Shown one piece after another: positions 19,800-29,297 of a stretch of DNA of 64,000 bases (its first letter is position 1; each line of letters starts with the position of its first letter). The notes under the pieces are model-generated. The model saw nothing but the letters and a program-made list of their open reading frames with translations. It did no database searches and had not been told where the DNA came from. Source of the stretch: Leishmania martiniquensis (lineage: Eukaryota > Euglenozoa > Kinetoplastea > Trypanosomatida > Trypanosomatidae); assembly GCF_017916325.1 (NCBI RefSeq), contig NC_090166.1, forward strand, positions 107,001 through 171,000. Reading direction: 5' to 3'. The position numbers and the translations under genes are program-made.

Positions 19800-22154
19800 C
19801 TACTCCTCCACGATGCCGAACTCGCGGAGGCGCTCGTCGACGATTTCCTCCCCGACGCACTCGATCGGCTGTCGGGGGGTGCGGATTTGGTACTCCGCCG
19901 CTGTGTCCTCCATCATTCCTGCCGCGGAAAAGGTCGGCATGTTCGCAAAGACGCGGCAGTTGCGGTCGACCCGCTTGAATTCCACCTTGATGCCGTTGCC
20001 GGCGTAGGTGTCGCAGAGCAGGCCCATCACGTACGGCTTCGTCACGCTGGGGTCGTGGATGCGGGGAATCACAAAGTACGGGCTGTGCTCTGGCACAAAT
20101 GTGTACTTGAGCGCAACGTCGCGCGAGAAATTGAACTTGAGCTGGCGGTCCGGCTTCTCTACAAGCGTGTTGCTCGTCGCATCCAGCTTCTCCTTCTTTC
20201 CCCCGTGCCGGAATACGCTCAGAAGCAGCGCGTGGTACTCCAGCGACGGGTCGTCGCGCTCGTCCTCCTGGGAGAGCATGATGTAAGCCTCCGTCGGCGC
20301 GGACACGTTGATCTCTAACGAGACGGTCGGGAAGCCCTGCGCGAACTCGCCACGGACGCGGTAGTCGAACCACGGCGTGCGCAGATGGCAGCAGCCGCCA
20401 CCGGAGAAGATCCTCAGCGCGTCGCTCCACTCCATCCAGAGAGTGCGGTCGGCATCGGCCGGGCTGCCGCCGTTCTTGTAGCACGCATTGCGCACGGACG
20501 GGTACTTCTTCCAGCGCTTGTCGTCCTTGCCCCAGGCGCCGGTCCACTCCGAGCCGGTGCCCCAGGGATTTCGAACGCGCAGCAGGCGGAGGTCGAGGTC
20601 TTCAAAGTACTCGACCTGCAGCACCGCATAGCCGTGGTGCAGCAGCAGGCCCATTTTCTCGTATGTTGCCTCCAGCTCTGGATTAGCGCTCACGACGTTG
20701 GCGTTGCCAAATGCCTCGCCGCCATCCGATGGCGTGCAAAGCACCTGTAGGTATCCCATCCTGTCGTAGGTGAGCATCTCACGGAATAGCATGTCGTCGC
20801 CGCCCTGAGCTTCCTCCCAGAAACCCTCGTAGCGGGTGACGGGGAAGCCGGTGAACTCTGACAGCGGCTCCAGCGGGTCACCGCTCGCGATGTTTGCGTA
20901 GGAGCCGTGCACCTTCGCATAGGTCTTCTCCAGCAGCGCCACCCACATGCGCCGAATGTCAACCGCACACCGCGCGAACTCCGGGCCGTCGCGTGTCGCA
21001 GGCAGAAAATCGTCGAGCAGCACCGGTAGCCACCAACCGTTGAAGTTCAGCGTCACCCAATAGGCACCGAGAGCCCGCTCGATCTTCCCGTTGGCGGCGC
21101 TCACCGGGTGTCGGAAAAGGTCGCGCACACGGTTGCCGTTGGCGTCCGTCAGGGCTGCCATGGCGGAGATGAGGTAGGTGTCGCCGATAGAGCCATGTGA
21201 TGCCTGAGACGGCAGAATATCGCGGCGGAAGAGGCGCACCTCCTTTAGCTGCTCCTCTGGGATCCAAGTGGAGGGGCGGTGCCACGGGATGAAGCGCGGC
21301 AGGTACGTGTCCACGTCAGAGCGATAGAGCGAGTAGTCGCACGGACGGAAGTCGCAGTCGATGTACGGCCTCTCGTTCTCCTCGCAGTACGCGAGAACCT
21401 TCTCCTCTGTCAGGTCATCCTCACGCACCCCGATGGCTTGCGCGATGTCCGCCAGATCATCGGCGATGCGGTCATTGACTTCGCCGTAGAGGATGTCGCG
21501 CTTGTCGTCGTTCAGTGGGACCGCCTTCGCGCTGCACTTGAAGCCGTTGATCTTGCCCGACACGAGCTTTGCCGTCTCTCCGGGAAAGATAACAAGTGAG
21601 ACGGAGAGCTCGTTTGTGTTCATGACGTAAAGCTCGACCTTGTCGCCCGGCTGCAGGTCCGACTTGGCACCAAAGGTGAAACGGACGTGCATCTCGTACT
21701 TGTCCGTGTCGTTGTAGTAATACCACGTGCCATCCGCTGTGACAATCTTGAAGAGAGAGCCGTTCTCGAAGACTGGCGTGACGTCGCCCTCGACGGAGGG
21801 GCCGCTAAGCTGGTAGGAATGGCCCGTGCGCTTCGTGCGGTCCCTTTCGGAGAGGTGCAGAATGGCCGCATCGATCGTCTTGTCTTCGAACTCGTCGCAC
21901 TCGTCGTCGTTCACGTATGGTGGTGGCAGATCGCGACGCGGCGGCACGTGCTTCTTGGCCGAGTCGCCTTCGGCCTGCAGGCTGCGCATCTTCTGGATGT
22001 CTTTCATGTTGCGCGGCAGCAGATCCGGGAGCGGCGTCGGCACCCTCACTGGGTGCAGCGCATCCTCGTCCATCTTGCAAGGTCGTGAGGGCAGCGGCAT
22101 CACGTAACCCGGCGGGAACTCAGGCGGATGCAGCGCAGCTATTGCGACTGGCAT
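19800..22154 (-). CDS. Calpain-like cysteine peptidase, catalytic Cys replaced by Thr
   Basis: The protein is 784 residues. Residues 1-95 are a Pro-rich leader. Residues about 110-215 are the kinetoplastid calpain module (DUF1935-like: SGPSVEGDVTPVFENG, then WYYYNDTDKYEMHVRF). The protease-core fold spans about 290-570 and a C-terminal beta domain about 585-770. In the motif that should read QGxLGDCW the protein has HGSIGDTYLISA, so Thr326 stands in for the nucleophile. His507 (HHGYAVL) and Asn529 (VRNPWG) are kept. Cysteine-protease activity is therefore not expected; a structural or regulatory role is inferred. A pyrimidine tract and AG lie just before the ATG. It is the last of six tandem paralogs in transcription order and the least derived in the His/Asn region. 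Confidence 0.9.
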   Translation of the reverse strand: MPVAIAALHPPEFPPGYVMPLPSRPCKMDEDALHPVRVPTPLPDLLPRNMKDIQKMRSLQAEGDSAKKHVPPRRDLPPPYVNDDECDEFEDKTIDAAILHLSERDRTKRTGHSYQLSGPSVEGDVTPVFENGSLFKIVTADGTWYYYNDTDKYEMHVRFTFGAKSDLQPGDKVELYVMNTNELSVSLVIFPGETAKLVSGKINGFKCSAKAVPLNDDKRDILYGEVNDRIADDLADIAQAIGVREDDLTEEKVLAYCEENERPYIDCDFRPCDYSLYRSDVDTYLPRFIPWHRPSTWIPEEQLKEVRLFRRDILPSQASHGSIGDTYLISAMAALTDANGNRVRDLFRHPVSAANGKIERALGAYWVTLNFNGWWLPVLLDDFLPATRDGPEFARCAVDIRRMWVALLEKTYAKVHGSYANIASGDPLEPLSEFTGFPVTRYEGFWEEAQGGDDMLFREMLTYDRMGYLQVLCTPSDGGEAFGNANVVSANPELEATYEKMGLLLHHGYAVLQVEYFEDLDLRLLRVRNPWGTGSEWTGAWGKDDKRWKKYPSVRNACYKNGGSPADADRTLWMEWSDALRIFSGGGCCHLRTPWFDYRVRGEFAQGFPTVSLEINVSAPTEAYIMLSQEDERDDPSLEYHALLLSVFRHGGKKEKLDATSNTLVEKPDRQLKFNFSRDVALKYTFVPEHSPYFVIPRIHDPSVTKPYVMGLLCDTYAGNGIKVEFKRVDRNCRVFANMPTFSAAGMMEDTAAEYQIRTPRQPIECVGEEIVDERLREFGIVEE

Positions 22155-22160
22155 TTTGTT

Positions 22161-22195
22161 CTCTTGTTAAGTGATGAGAAGGGGAAGAGGGATGC
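22161..22195 (-). promoter_or_regulatory. Candidate trans-splice acceptor for the 19800-22154 gene
   Basis: The minus strand reads a C/T-rich segment (22191-22172), then an A-rich spacer and AG at 22164-22163, with a second AG at 22162-22161. The resulting leader would be only about eight bases, so a site farther upstream is also possible. Confidence 0.3.
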
Positions 22196-23187
22196 AATAG
22201 CGGTGAGCTTTTGAGGTGCGTGAGGAGCTCCGTGGCGCAGCGATGGGGAGGGGGGGTGTTGTTGCAGCACAATGGGGAGAGTGTATAGCTGCCGTGGCCA
22301 AAGAATGAGGAGGGGAGGGCAGGACGCAGAGGCAGATGAATAGAGTCAGGAAGGGAGAGCCGAGGAATGCAAAACGCGGCGCGACACTGAGGTTGTGTGA
22401 GGGGGAGAGGTGAAGGCGGTGAAGCAATGACCAGCGCACGTGCACGCCGGACTGACGGGTGGATCCAAGGGAACCACGACGCTGGCAGCAAGACATCCTT
22501 TTTCACGCAACGAGAGACGGGAAGATGCGGGAAGAGAAGAGAAGGGGAGGGGGAGGGAGAGGGGGCGACATGCGGCCACACGCTGCTTTCGCAGGACTCC
22601 TCCTCATTTTATCTGCTGACGGCGCTCCCGAATTCGTGCGATGGGGGACGCCTCCCCACACCCCGCGCACGTGCGCCAGCAACCGCGAAAAGGCGATGGA
22701 GTGCATACTGTGCAGTCCGTGGCGGAGCGCGTGAATGAGTACGAGAGGGAAAGGGAGAGAAGGGCGGAAGGAAACGCCAGGAAGAATAGAGGGGGGAGGG
22801 AAGGGGCAAAGAATGCCGACGGAGTTGTCAGGCGCGATAAAGTACCTCAGCAACGACAGGCTAGCAGCCAACACTTCAAGATTCGTACACCCGGCACCAT
22901 CATGCGCAGACAGAGACGGAAGGAGAAGCACCACCGCCGACATGCGGATGAGCAACTATCGTGCAACCTCCTTAAACAAAGCGGTGTAGGCTGTACGTGT
23001 GTCCAAGTCTCGCCAAGAGCATCACTGAGCGCACCAACGTACCACCGCCACCCCGGCTCACATACGTCGCCCAGTGGCTTCTCGTGGGAGAAGCCCCGGC
23101 ATCCGCGCGCCGCCCCCCGTACACACATGCCAGGAAGAAAGTATGGAGAGCGAGCGGGGGGAGAGGGGGCGATAGCAGCCGTTCGGT
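22196..23187. other. Intergenic region between two calpain-like genes
   Basis: Composed of purine-rich plus-strand DNA (22380-22410, 22530-22565, 22740-22810) interspersed with ordinary sequence. No gene seen; this should hold the 3' UTR of the 1496-residue calpain-like gene and the upstream processing signals of the next one. Confidence 0.55.
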
Positions 23188-26100
23188 TCACATGCCCTTC
23201 GTTTCGTTGCCAGATATGCGCGACCCCCCGCACGTCACAACGCCTGCCTCCGTGCACACCTGATACTCCGCCGTCACGTGAGAGGTGCCCTCCAGCGGGA
23301 AAGCCGAGGTAGGGTCTGTAAAGACACCGCAGCTGCGCCGCAGCGAGACAAAGTGGGCAGACAAGTCCTCGCCATCACCTATACGGGTGTCACTGACGAT
23401 GGACAAGACGAAGCGCACCTCTGGCACAGTGGCTGCAGATGCGATGTTGAAGGAGGACGAAGTCCCCGCCCCAACTGCGACGACGTGAGCTGAGGTGGGA
23501 TCAAGTAGCGGCACAACCAATACAGCGGCGCCGTTGGTGCTCATATTGGGCTCCACAGTCAGCTTGATGGACACATCACGCGCCACGACATAGGTTCGGC
23601 AGTCTGTCGCGCACTCGACATCCTCGCAGGACTCGCTGATTACCTTCGCCGACTGGTTCGCCTGCCGGTGCACGACTGAGAGCGCCGTGCCGTGGAGCGG
23701 GATGGGGCGAGCAGCGACGACGTTGCCGAAGTTGTCCAGCGTCTCGCTGGCCGTCTCCAGTGAAAGCGTCACGAACAGCTCCGCCTTTCGCTGCGCCTTG
23801 AGCTCGAGAACCAGCCGTGGGCGTCCCTCCACAAAGGCGCTCCTGACACGGTAGCGGTGTCGATCCCACATCGTGTAGCAGACGCCGCCGCCCGCAAAGG
23901 CGGCCAGCACCTCCCCCCACTCCACCCACATCGTGCCCTTGCGCTCGTTGAGAGCAACCGCTTCCGATAAGAAGTCGGTACAGGCCCCAGAGCCGCCAGC
24001 ATGCGACGCCAAGGCTCGCGAAGACCCCTGACCGTTGAGGCTTGTCGCGAGGGAGCCGATGGCGCTGAGGCTGGCGTCGGGCCGGTCGTACCACGTCGTG
24101 TACTTCCACCTTTTTTCGTAGTGGACCCCGTCCTTTGTCTCCCACGTCCACGGGTTCTTCAGCTGAACCATTCGCAGCTCCAGCTCCTCGTAGAAGGCGA
24201 CGTCGCGGAGGAAGTAGATGTGGCCGGGGAGGAACTGCGGCACCTCACCTTTCACCGGCAGGATTCGAGAAGACCGCCGGCGGGACAGATCGACGGTCGC
24301 GCTCGACTGCTCGTCGAGAGGGGGGGGAGAGAACAGAAGCACCGTGCAGCCGGCCCGCACGCTGCGCTCGAGGTAGCGGAAGAGCGACCAGGACGCGCTG
24401 CCACTCGGCTTCTGCGCGGCTTCCGCCCAAATGGAGTCAAGGAAGCGCGCAGGGTATCCGGTAAAGTCGCCGAGGGCCTCCATCGCGTCCACGAGGCACG
24501 TCGACGCGTACGAGCCCAACGATTTGGCGTATGCCTTCTCCAGCAGCGGCACCCACAGCCGGCGCGGGTCCTCAGCACAGCTCGCAAAAAGCGGCCCCCT
24601 CAGCGACGCGGGTACGTAGTCGTCGACAAAGTAAGTGTGCCACCATCCATTATGTAGCAGCGTCACCCGGTAGCAACCCTGCGCCCTCTCCATCTTGCCC
24701 ACGTGCGCGCTCACCGGGTGGCGGAACATCCACCGCACGTGCGCGGGGAACTGCGCCACTGCCGCTATAGCAGCCACGACCGTGTGGTTGCTCAGCTCGC
24801 CCTGCTTCACGAGGAAGCATGAGATCTCACCGCGGAAGAGACGCGTCTGAGAGACCTCGGAGAGGTAGATGTACTCCTCCGGCCTCCTCCAAGTGACGGC
24901 GAGAACGACGACCGCGTCGAACTCGGGCCGGTACAGACTTTCCGCGCTGGGACGGAAGTTCAGGTCAGTGAAGCGAAGGTGGTTCTTGAGGCAGCATTTC
25001 AAATAGGCCTGCTGGTCCGAGGCGCGGCTCCACTTGCCGAGCGCCTTGCGTACGGCATTGATGTCGGCGTTGATCTTGCGCAGCGACTGCGTCACCGACG
25101 GGGAGACGTAGTCGCGGGGCACCGGTACTCTCTTCGCCAGGAAGTGCGGCATGTGCGCAACCCCACTCATGAAGAAGTTCGTTTCCTCTGGCAAGACAGC
25201 TATCGTCACCTCCGTCTCGCCGGTGCCAGCGATGGGAGACAGCATGGCGCGCTCGTTGATCTTCTCGTTGCCGCGTAGACGGCACTGCACGCGCACAACC
25301 ATTACCTCATGCAGGGTGTCGTTGTAGAAGTGGTACTCACCGGTTGGGGTCTTGATCTTGTAGAGCATCCCCTCCGCGAAGACGCGCGTCACGAGGCCGG
25401 AAACGCTGGGCTGGCCAAAGCAGAAGCGGCTGGACGGCGTGTAGGGAGTGGGGAGGTAGTTGAAGTCGTCGAACTCGTCCGTGGCGAGATCGTCGTCCGC
25501 TCCTTTGTCGCCGACGCCGGCCTCTTCGATTTTCTGCAAGAGACGCTGAGCCTCCGTCAGGCTTCCCTGTGCGCCCGGCGCCGCCATCTTCTGGACTGGT
25601 GAGTCTACCAGCATCGGCACCGACTCGCCACGGGGATGGTGAGGGAGCGCCGCGCTGCGCTGCGTGCACTCAACCAGCTCGCCGCCGCTGGCGGACAAGC
25701 AAGCCAGCAGCATTTCTTCCTTGCGCTCCAGCAGCTCGCGGCACGCCGCTGTAGCGAGCCGGTAGCGAGGCACTGCCTTTTGGTGCTCCTCAAGGTAGTC
25801 GTAGATGACATGCAGTACCTCCGGGTCGGAGACGGCGCGCACGAAGGTCACCAACTTTTCGGCGGCGATGCGATTGGACGATGAGATATGCATGCTGTCG
25901 GCAAGGCCGTACTGACGCGTGCCAGGGCGCTCCGCTGGCACAGCCGAGTCCGTCGTGATGCTCGAGGCGGACTCTGTGACGGCCGCTCTTGTCGACACCG
26001 GCTCCAAGGGCGGCACCGGGTTGTGCTGTCCCGTGCGCGTAGGCGCCTCATGCACATCAACTTCTCCCGCCGTTACGTGAGGAGCATCGGTTGCCGTGTC

Positions 26101-27678
26101 GTTTGCTGGTGGTGCGACCACCAAACCGGGCCCACGTCGTCGGAGGCATGGCCGCTGTTGTATGCGCGTGCTTGGTGACGGCTGCGGCAGCTGAAGCGAA
26201 GACGGCTTCGCGACTCCGATCAGCGGCATGACAGTGGCGTTCGAGGCTAGCGCCTTTGATCGAAGCTCAGGGTGACTCGCGTGCCGTCCCTTGACATCTT
26301 CAACGCCCTGCGCAGAAGCTGCCACCGCCTCGACAGAGTTGGCTGGCCGCTTACCGCTCGGCGCCTGCCGGAGCCTACGGAGCTGCCGCTTCACCGCCGG
26401 CGAAGGCTCCTCCGTGGTGGCTGGTGGTGGCTCTGCGAGGCCGCACGCGGCGGGAGATGCCGGCGTGGCATCGACGGCTGCTGCCGAATTCGCTTTCTTT
26501 GTGGCCGGCGGCATCACTTCTGGCGGAATGAGCGGCAGCATGCCGGTCTTCGGCGTGACGCTTGAAGACTGACGCAGTCGTGTCTCAGACTGCAGCTGCT
26601 CTGCGGCGGCCGTCACTAACTCGGTCTGCGCCGCACCTTCCTGGGCCTTCTTGCCTTCTAAAGGAACAATGCGTTGCCGCGGTAGCATGTTGATACGCGA
26701 GGCAAGCCGCAGCGGTGACTCTGCCGTTGCACCCTCTGGCTCAAGGGAGGTGCGATTACTCGTTGCCCCAAGTACTGCCGCGACAGGGGCAGAGCCTGTG
26801 AGAACGATGGCAGCCGCGCTCGCCGCCTTGTTCCCCTCTGCGAGCCTCGTCGGGGGTCTCTGAGTGTCTTCCCTCGCGGTCTTCTCAGTCAGGGCGTCAC
26901 AGCTGTTGCCCCTTGTCACGGCAGTCTCCAGCCCCGTCACCAGCCTCGACGGCGGCGCGAAATCCTCTTCCGGCGGCGTGAGCACGCCAGCAGTCCCCGA
27001 AGAGCTCGACGGCGACACCTCGCCGGCATCATCATGCCCGATCGGGCTAGCCGGTCGCCGCTTCGACACCTCGCGCAGCACTAGTGCATCTGTGCTGCAC
27101 TCATCCTCCAGCCATTTGGCTGCCTCAATCTGCAGGGAACGAGTGCGGTGTGGCGGCAGCTTCTGCCTCTTCTTTCCGCTACGATCCATAGTCACGACAG
27201 CGGCAGCCCCTGTTGCTCCTCGCACGCCACTCGCTCTCGGGTGCAACGCTAAGGCATCGCTGCGTTTCGGTGTAAAGTGCGTCGGTGCGGCAGGAAGACC
27301 AGCCAAGGCGGCACCGCTCACCTCAGCAATGCTTGTGGACTGATCGTTGCCATATAGCCAGTGCCCTCGTGTAATGCCGGGGCGAGGACTCAGCACCGCA
27401 GGTTTGAGAGACGTCGTGACGGCATCCTGGCGATCGATCGCGGCCGTCGCAGCGGGACTCGGGCGGTACGCTGGTGAGCCGCCGCGGGACGTGGAGTCAA
27501 GAAAGTTCGAATCCGTCCCGTATGGAGTGTGCGACACCTCTGAGAAGGGAAGCGAGTCGAAGCTGTCGATATGCATGACAGCCCAATCTGTACCCTTGAA
27601 GTCTCTCGCCGGGTCGCTACACCACACGTCCGAGTCATCCGATGAGGTGGACACCACCGCCAACGGGATCTTTGGCAT
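23188..27678 (-). CDS. Calpain-like protein with very long disordered N-terminus; catalytic Cys replaced by His
   Basis: The protein is 1496 residues if the ATG at 27678 (MPKIPLAVVST) is used. The frame is open to a GTG at 27744 that I regard as untranslated. Residues 1 to about 620 are low-complexity Ala/Ser/Thr/Pro-rich and probably disordered. Residues about 620-700 form a helical region. The DUF1935-like module follows at about 760-880 (GQPSVSGLVTRVFAEG, then YHFYNDTLHEVMVVRV). The protease-core fold runs about 920-1250 and a C-terminal beta domain about 1260-1480. The nucleophile motif reads QGELSNHTVVAA, with His965 in the Cys position. The later His (PGHIYFLRD) and Asn (LKNPW) remain. 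It is by far the longest member of the array. A 59-bp stretch at 24501-24559 is identical to the paralog at 47434-49560. No protease activity is expected. Confidence 0.87.
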   Translation of the reverse strand: MPKIPLAVVSTSSDDSDVWCSDPARDFKGTDWAVMHIDSFDSLPFSEVSHTPYGTDSNFLDSTSRGGSPAYRPSPAATAAIDRQDAVTTSLKPAVLSPRPGITRGHWLYGNDQSTSIAEVSGAALAGLPAAPTHFTPKRSDALALHPRASGVRGATGAAAVVTMDRSGKKRQKLPPHRTRSLQIEAAKWLEDECSTDALVLREVSKRRPASPIGHDDAGEVSPSSSSGTAGVLTPPEEDFAPPSRLVTGLETAVTRGNSCDALTEKTAREDTQRPPTRLAEGNKAASAAAIVLTGSAPVAAVLGATSNRTSLEPEGATAESPLRLASRINMLPRQRIVPLEGKKAQEGAAQTELVTAAAEQLQSETRLRQSSSVTPKTGMLPLIPPEVMPPATKKANSAAAVDATPASPAACGLAEPPPATTEEPSPAVKRQLRRLRQAPSGKRPANSVEAVAASAQGVEDVKGRHASHPELRSKALASNATVMPLIGVAKPSSLQLPQPSPSTRIQQRPCLRRRGPGLVVAPPANDTATDAPHVTAGEVDVHEAPTRTGQHNPVPPLEPVSTRAAVTESASSITTDSAVPAERPGTRQYGLADSMHISSSNRIAAEKLVTFVRAVSDPEVLHVIYDYLEEHQKAVPRYRLATAACRELLERKEEMLLACLSASGGELVECTQRSAALPHHPRGESVPMLVDSPVQKMAAPGAQGSLTEAQRLLQKIEEAGVGDKGADDDLATDEFDDFNYLPTPYTPSSRFCFGQPSVSGLVTRVFAEGMLYKIKTPTGEYHFYNDTLHEVMVVRVQCRLRGNEKINERAMLSPIAGTGETEVTIAVLPEETNFFMSGVAHMPHFLAKRVPVPRDYVSPSVTQSLRKINADINAVRKALGKWSRASDQQAYLKCCLKNHLRFTDLNFRPSAESLYRPEFDAVVVLAVTWRRPEEYIYLSEVSQTRLFRGEISCFLVKQGELSNHTVVAAIAAVAQFPAHVRWMFRHPVSAHVGKMERAQGCYRVTLLHNGWWHTYFVDDYVPASLRGPLFASCAEDPRRLWVPLLEKAYAKSLGSYASTCLVDAMEALGDFTGYPARFLDSIWAEAAQKPSGSASWSLFRYLERSVRAGCTVLLFSPPPLDEQSSATVDLSRRRSSRILPVKGEVPQFLPGHIYFLRDVAFYEELELRMVQLKNPWTWETKDGVHYEKRWKYTTWYDRPDASLSAIGSLATSLNGQGSSRALASHAGGSGACTDFLSEAVALNERKGTMWVEWGEVLAAFAGGGVCYTMWDRHRYRVRSAFVEGRPRLVLELKAQRKAELFVTLSLETASETLDNFGNVVAARPIPLHGTALSVVHRQANQSAKVISESCEDVECATDCRTYVVARDVSIKLTVEPNMSTNGAAVLVVPLLDPTSAHVVAVGAGTSSSFNIASAATVPEVRFVLSIVSDTRIGDGEDLSAHFVSLRRSCGVFTDPTSAFPLEGTSHVTAEYQVCTEAGVVTCGGSRISGNETKGM
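24501..24559 (-). repeat. 59-bp patch identical to 48555-48613
   Basis: This segment encodes the core block around LEKAYAKSLGSYAS. Every base matches the equivalent part of the 708-residue paralog, while the flanking codons diverge at once on both sides. That fits gene conversion rather than protein-level selection, because third codon positions are identical too. Confidence 0.85.
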
Positions 27679-29297
27679 GGTGATGTTACGTGTGTGGGCG
27701 TCCTGGGCCGAGGACGGTAGGGTACAAGGGGTAGAGCCGGCCACCCTGCACGTGCCATAGACGGAGGCGAGGAAAGAGACGACGAAGGCAAAGCAGCGAA
27801 GAGGGGAGCGATGGCGATGATGGGCAGTCGACTACACCTCACCTTCCCCTTCCTGTTCGCGGCACTGCAGAGAAGCCGGAGTGGAGGGGGTGGCACAGGC
27901 AAACACGCACACTCCAGGGACGTATGTGCGAGGGCAGCCGTGCACCAGATGATGGAGATGAATGCACGCACACGCGCACGCGCACAGACTCGTGAGAGCG
28001 AAGAGACGGACACAGACAACCGCCACTTTACAGATATACATATACTAAAATCGGAGATCCCTCTGCCCTAAGAGGTGTGCCCCTATGCGGTGTGTATATG
28101 TGCTTGTGTGTGTGTGTGTGTGTGGAGGGGGAGGGAGGAGAGAGGAGCCTAATGACAGAGGTGAGACGACTCAGCGCCTTTCTGTGGAGAAAAGATGAGA
28201 ACGCGTCAGTTTTTTTGCGTCTTCACCTCGTCGCCGTTCACGCAAGCGGGAGCGCGAGAGGGCAATGGACACGTGCACGCAACAGCCGCTCCACTGCTTC
28301 CCTTTCTGGCAGAGCGGCGGAGTGGCGGAGGAAATACGAGCGATAAGAAGAAAGGAGTACGCTGTACTCAGCTGTAAAGCATTCGTGCACGGCGTTGAAG
28401 GAGATGAGAGAGACTGAATCAGACGCAGTGAGCTCGCCGCACCGTTCCGGGCACACACGCGTGGATGAAGCCATTAGCCATATGGCAGCGGAGCCCGAAG
28501 CGAGAGCGTTCCTGGCAGCTGGAAGGCTCGTGCGCGCGGTAAGCGTGCATACGTTCTCTGTGACCTGTCTGGCTTCTGTGAGAGGCCACTTGGGAAGTGA
28601 CAGGGGTAAAGGGGGAGCACTCTCGGCGCATCATCGAAGAAGATGTGACAGCTCCACTTGCGCAGGGGGGAGAAGGAGGGGCGCTCATCTCTCCGAGCGC
28701 ATTAGATGGAGAGAGAGAGAGCCACACCTCTACAAAGCGCGGCGGAGTTGTGGTGCCACTTGGCGTGATGTGTCTGTCTGAGACTCACGGGCACCGCCCT
28801 GTGTGCACATGTGTGCGAAGTGAGGGGGTGGGGGTGGACGGAAGAGCGAACAGAAGGCGCGGGTGTGACGTGAGCGACTCATACACCATAAAGCGTGAGA
28901 ACAGGGAAAGTCGATGAGACGCGTCGAATCGACGTGCAGAACCCTCCATATACGAAGGTGCAGAAAGCAACGCAAAGCACGCTGAGAGGGCACAGAGGAG
29001 GGAGCGAGGGAGCGCGTGCGCGCGAAAGGCACGTGAGGAGAGGGAGAGGAGGGGGAGATGGGGCCTCCCCGCCCTCTAGTCTCGTCGCGAAATGGCGAAG
29101 CGCGCACAGGCACCAAAGGACGAGCGTGGGCACTAAACAGTAATACGCGACACCGATTGCTCCTTTACGCAGAGAGGAGACGCTCCATCACACACGCATG
29201 CACCCCACCACCTCGACTGTGCGAAGGAGCCACAGCTATGCTGGCGGCCAGGTGTGCGCCACAGGTGTGCCGCCGTTGGTGTCTTTTGGTGTTGCTG
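27679..29297. other. Intergenic region between two calpain-like genes
   Basis: Contains a (TG)10 run at 28105-28124, purine-rich plus-strand DNA at 27763-27807 (possible splice tract for the long calpain-like gene) and 28983-29062, and otherwise featureless sequence. No gene seen. All frames are short and overlap on both strands. Confidence 0.55.
28105..28124. repeat. (TG)10 microsatellite
   Basis: Ten uninterrupted TG units about 425 bases upstream of the ATG of the 1496-residue calpain-like gene. Confidence 0.9.
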
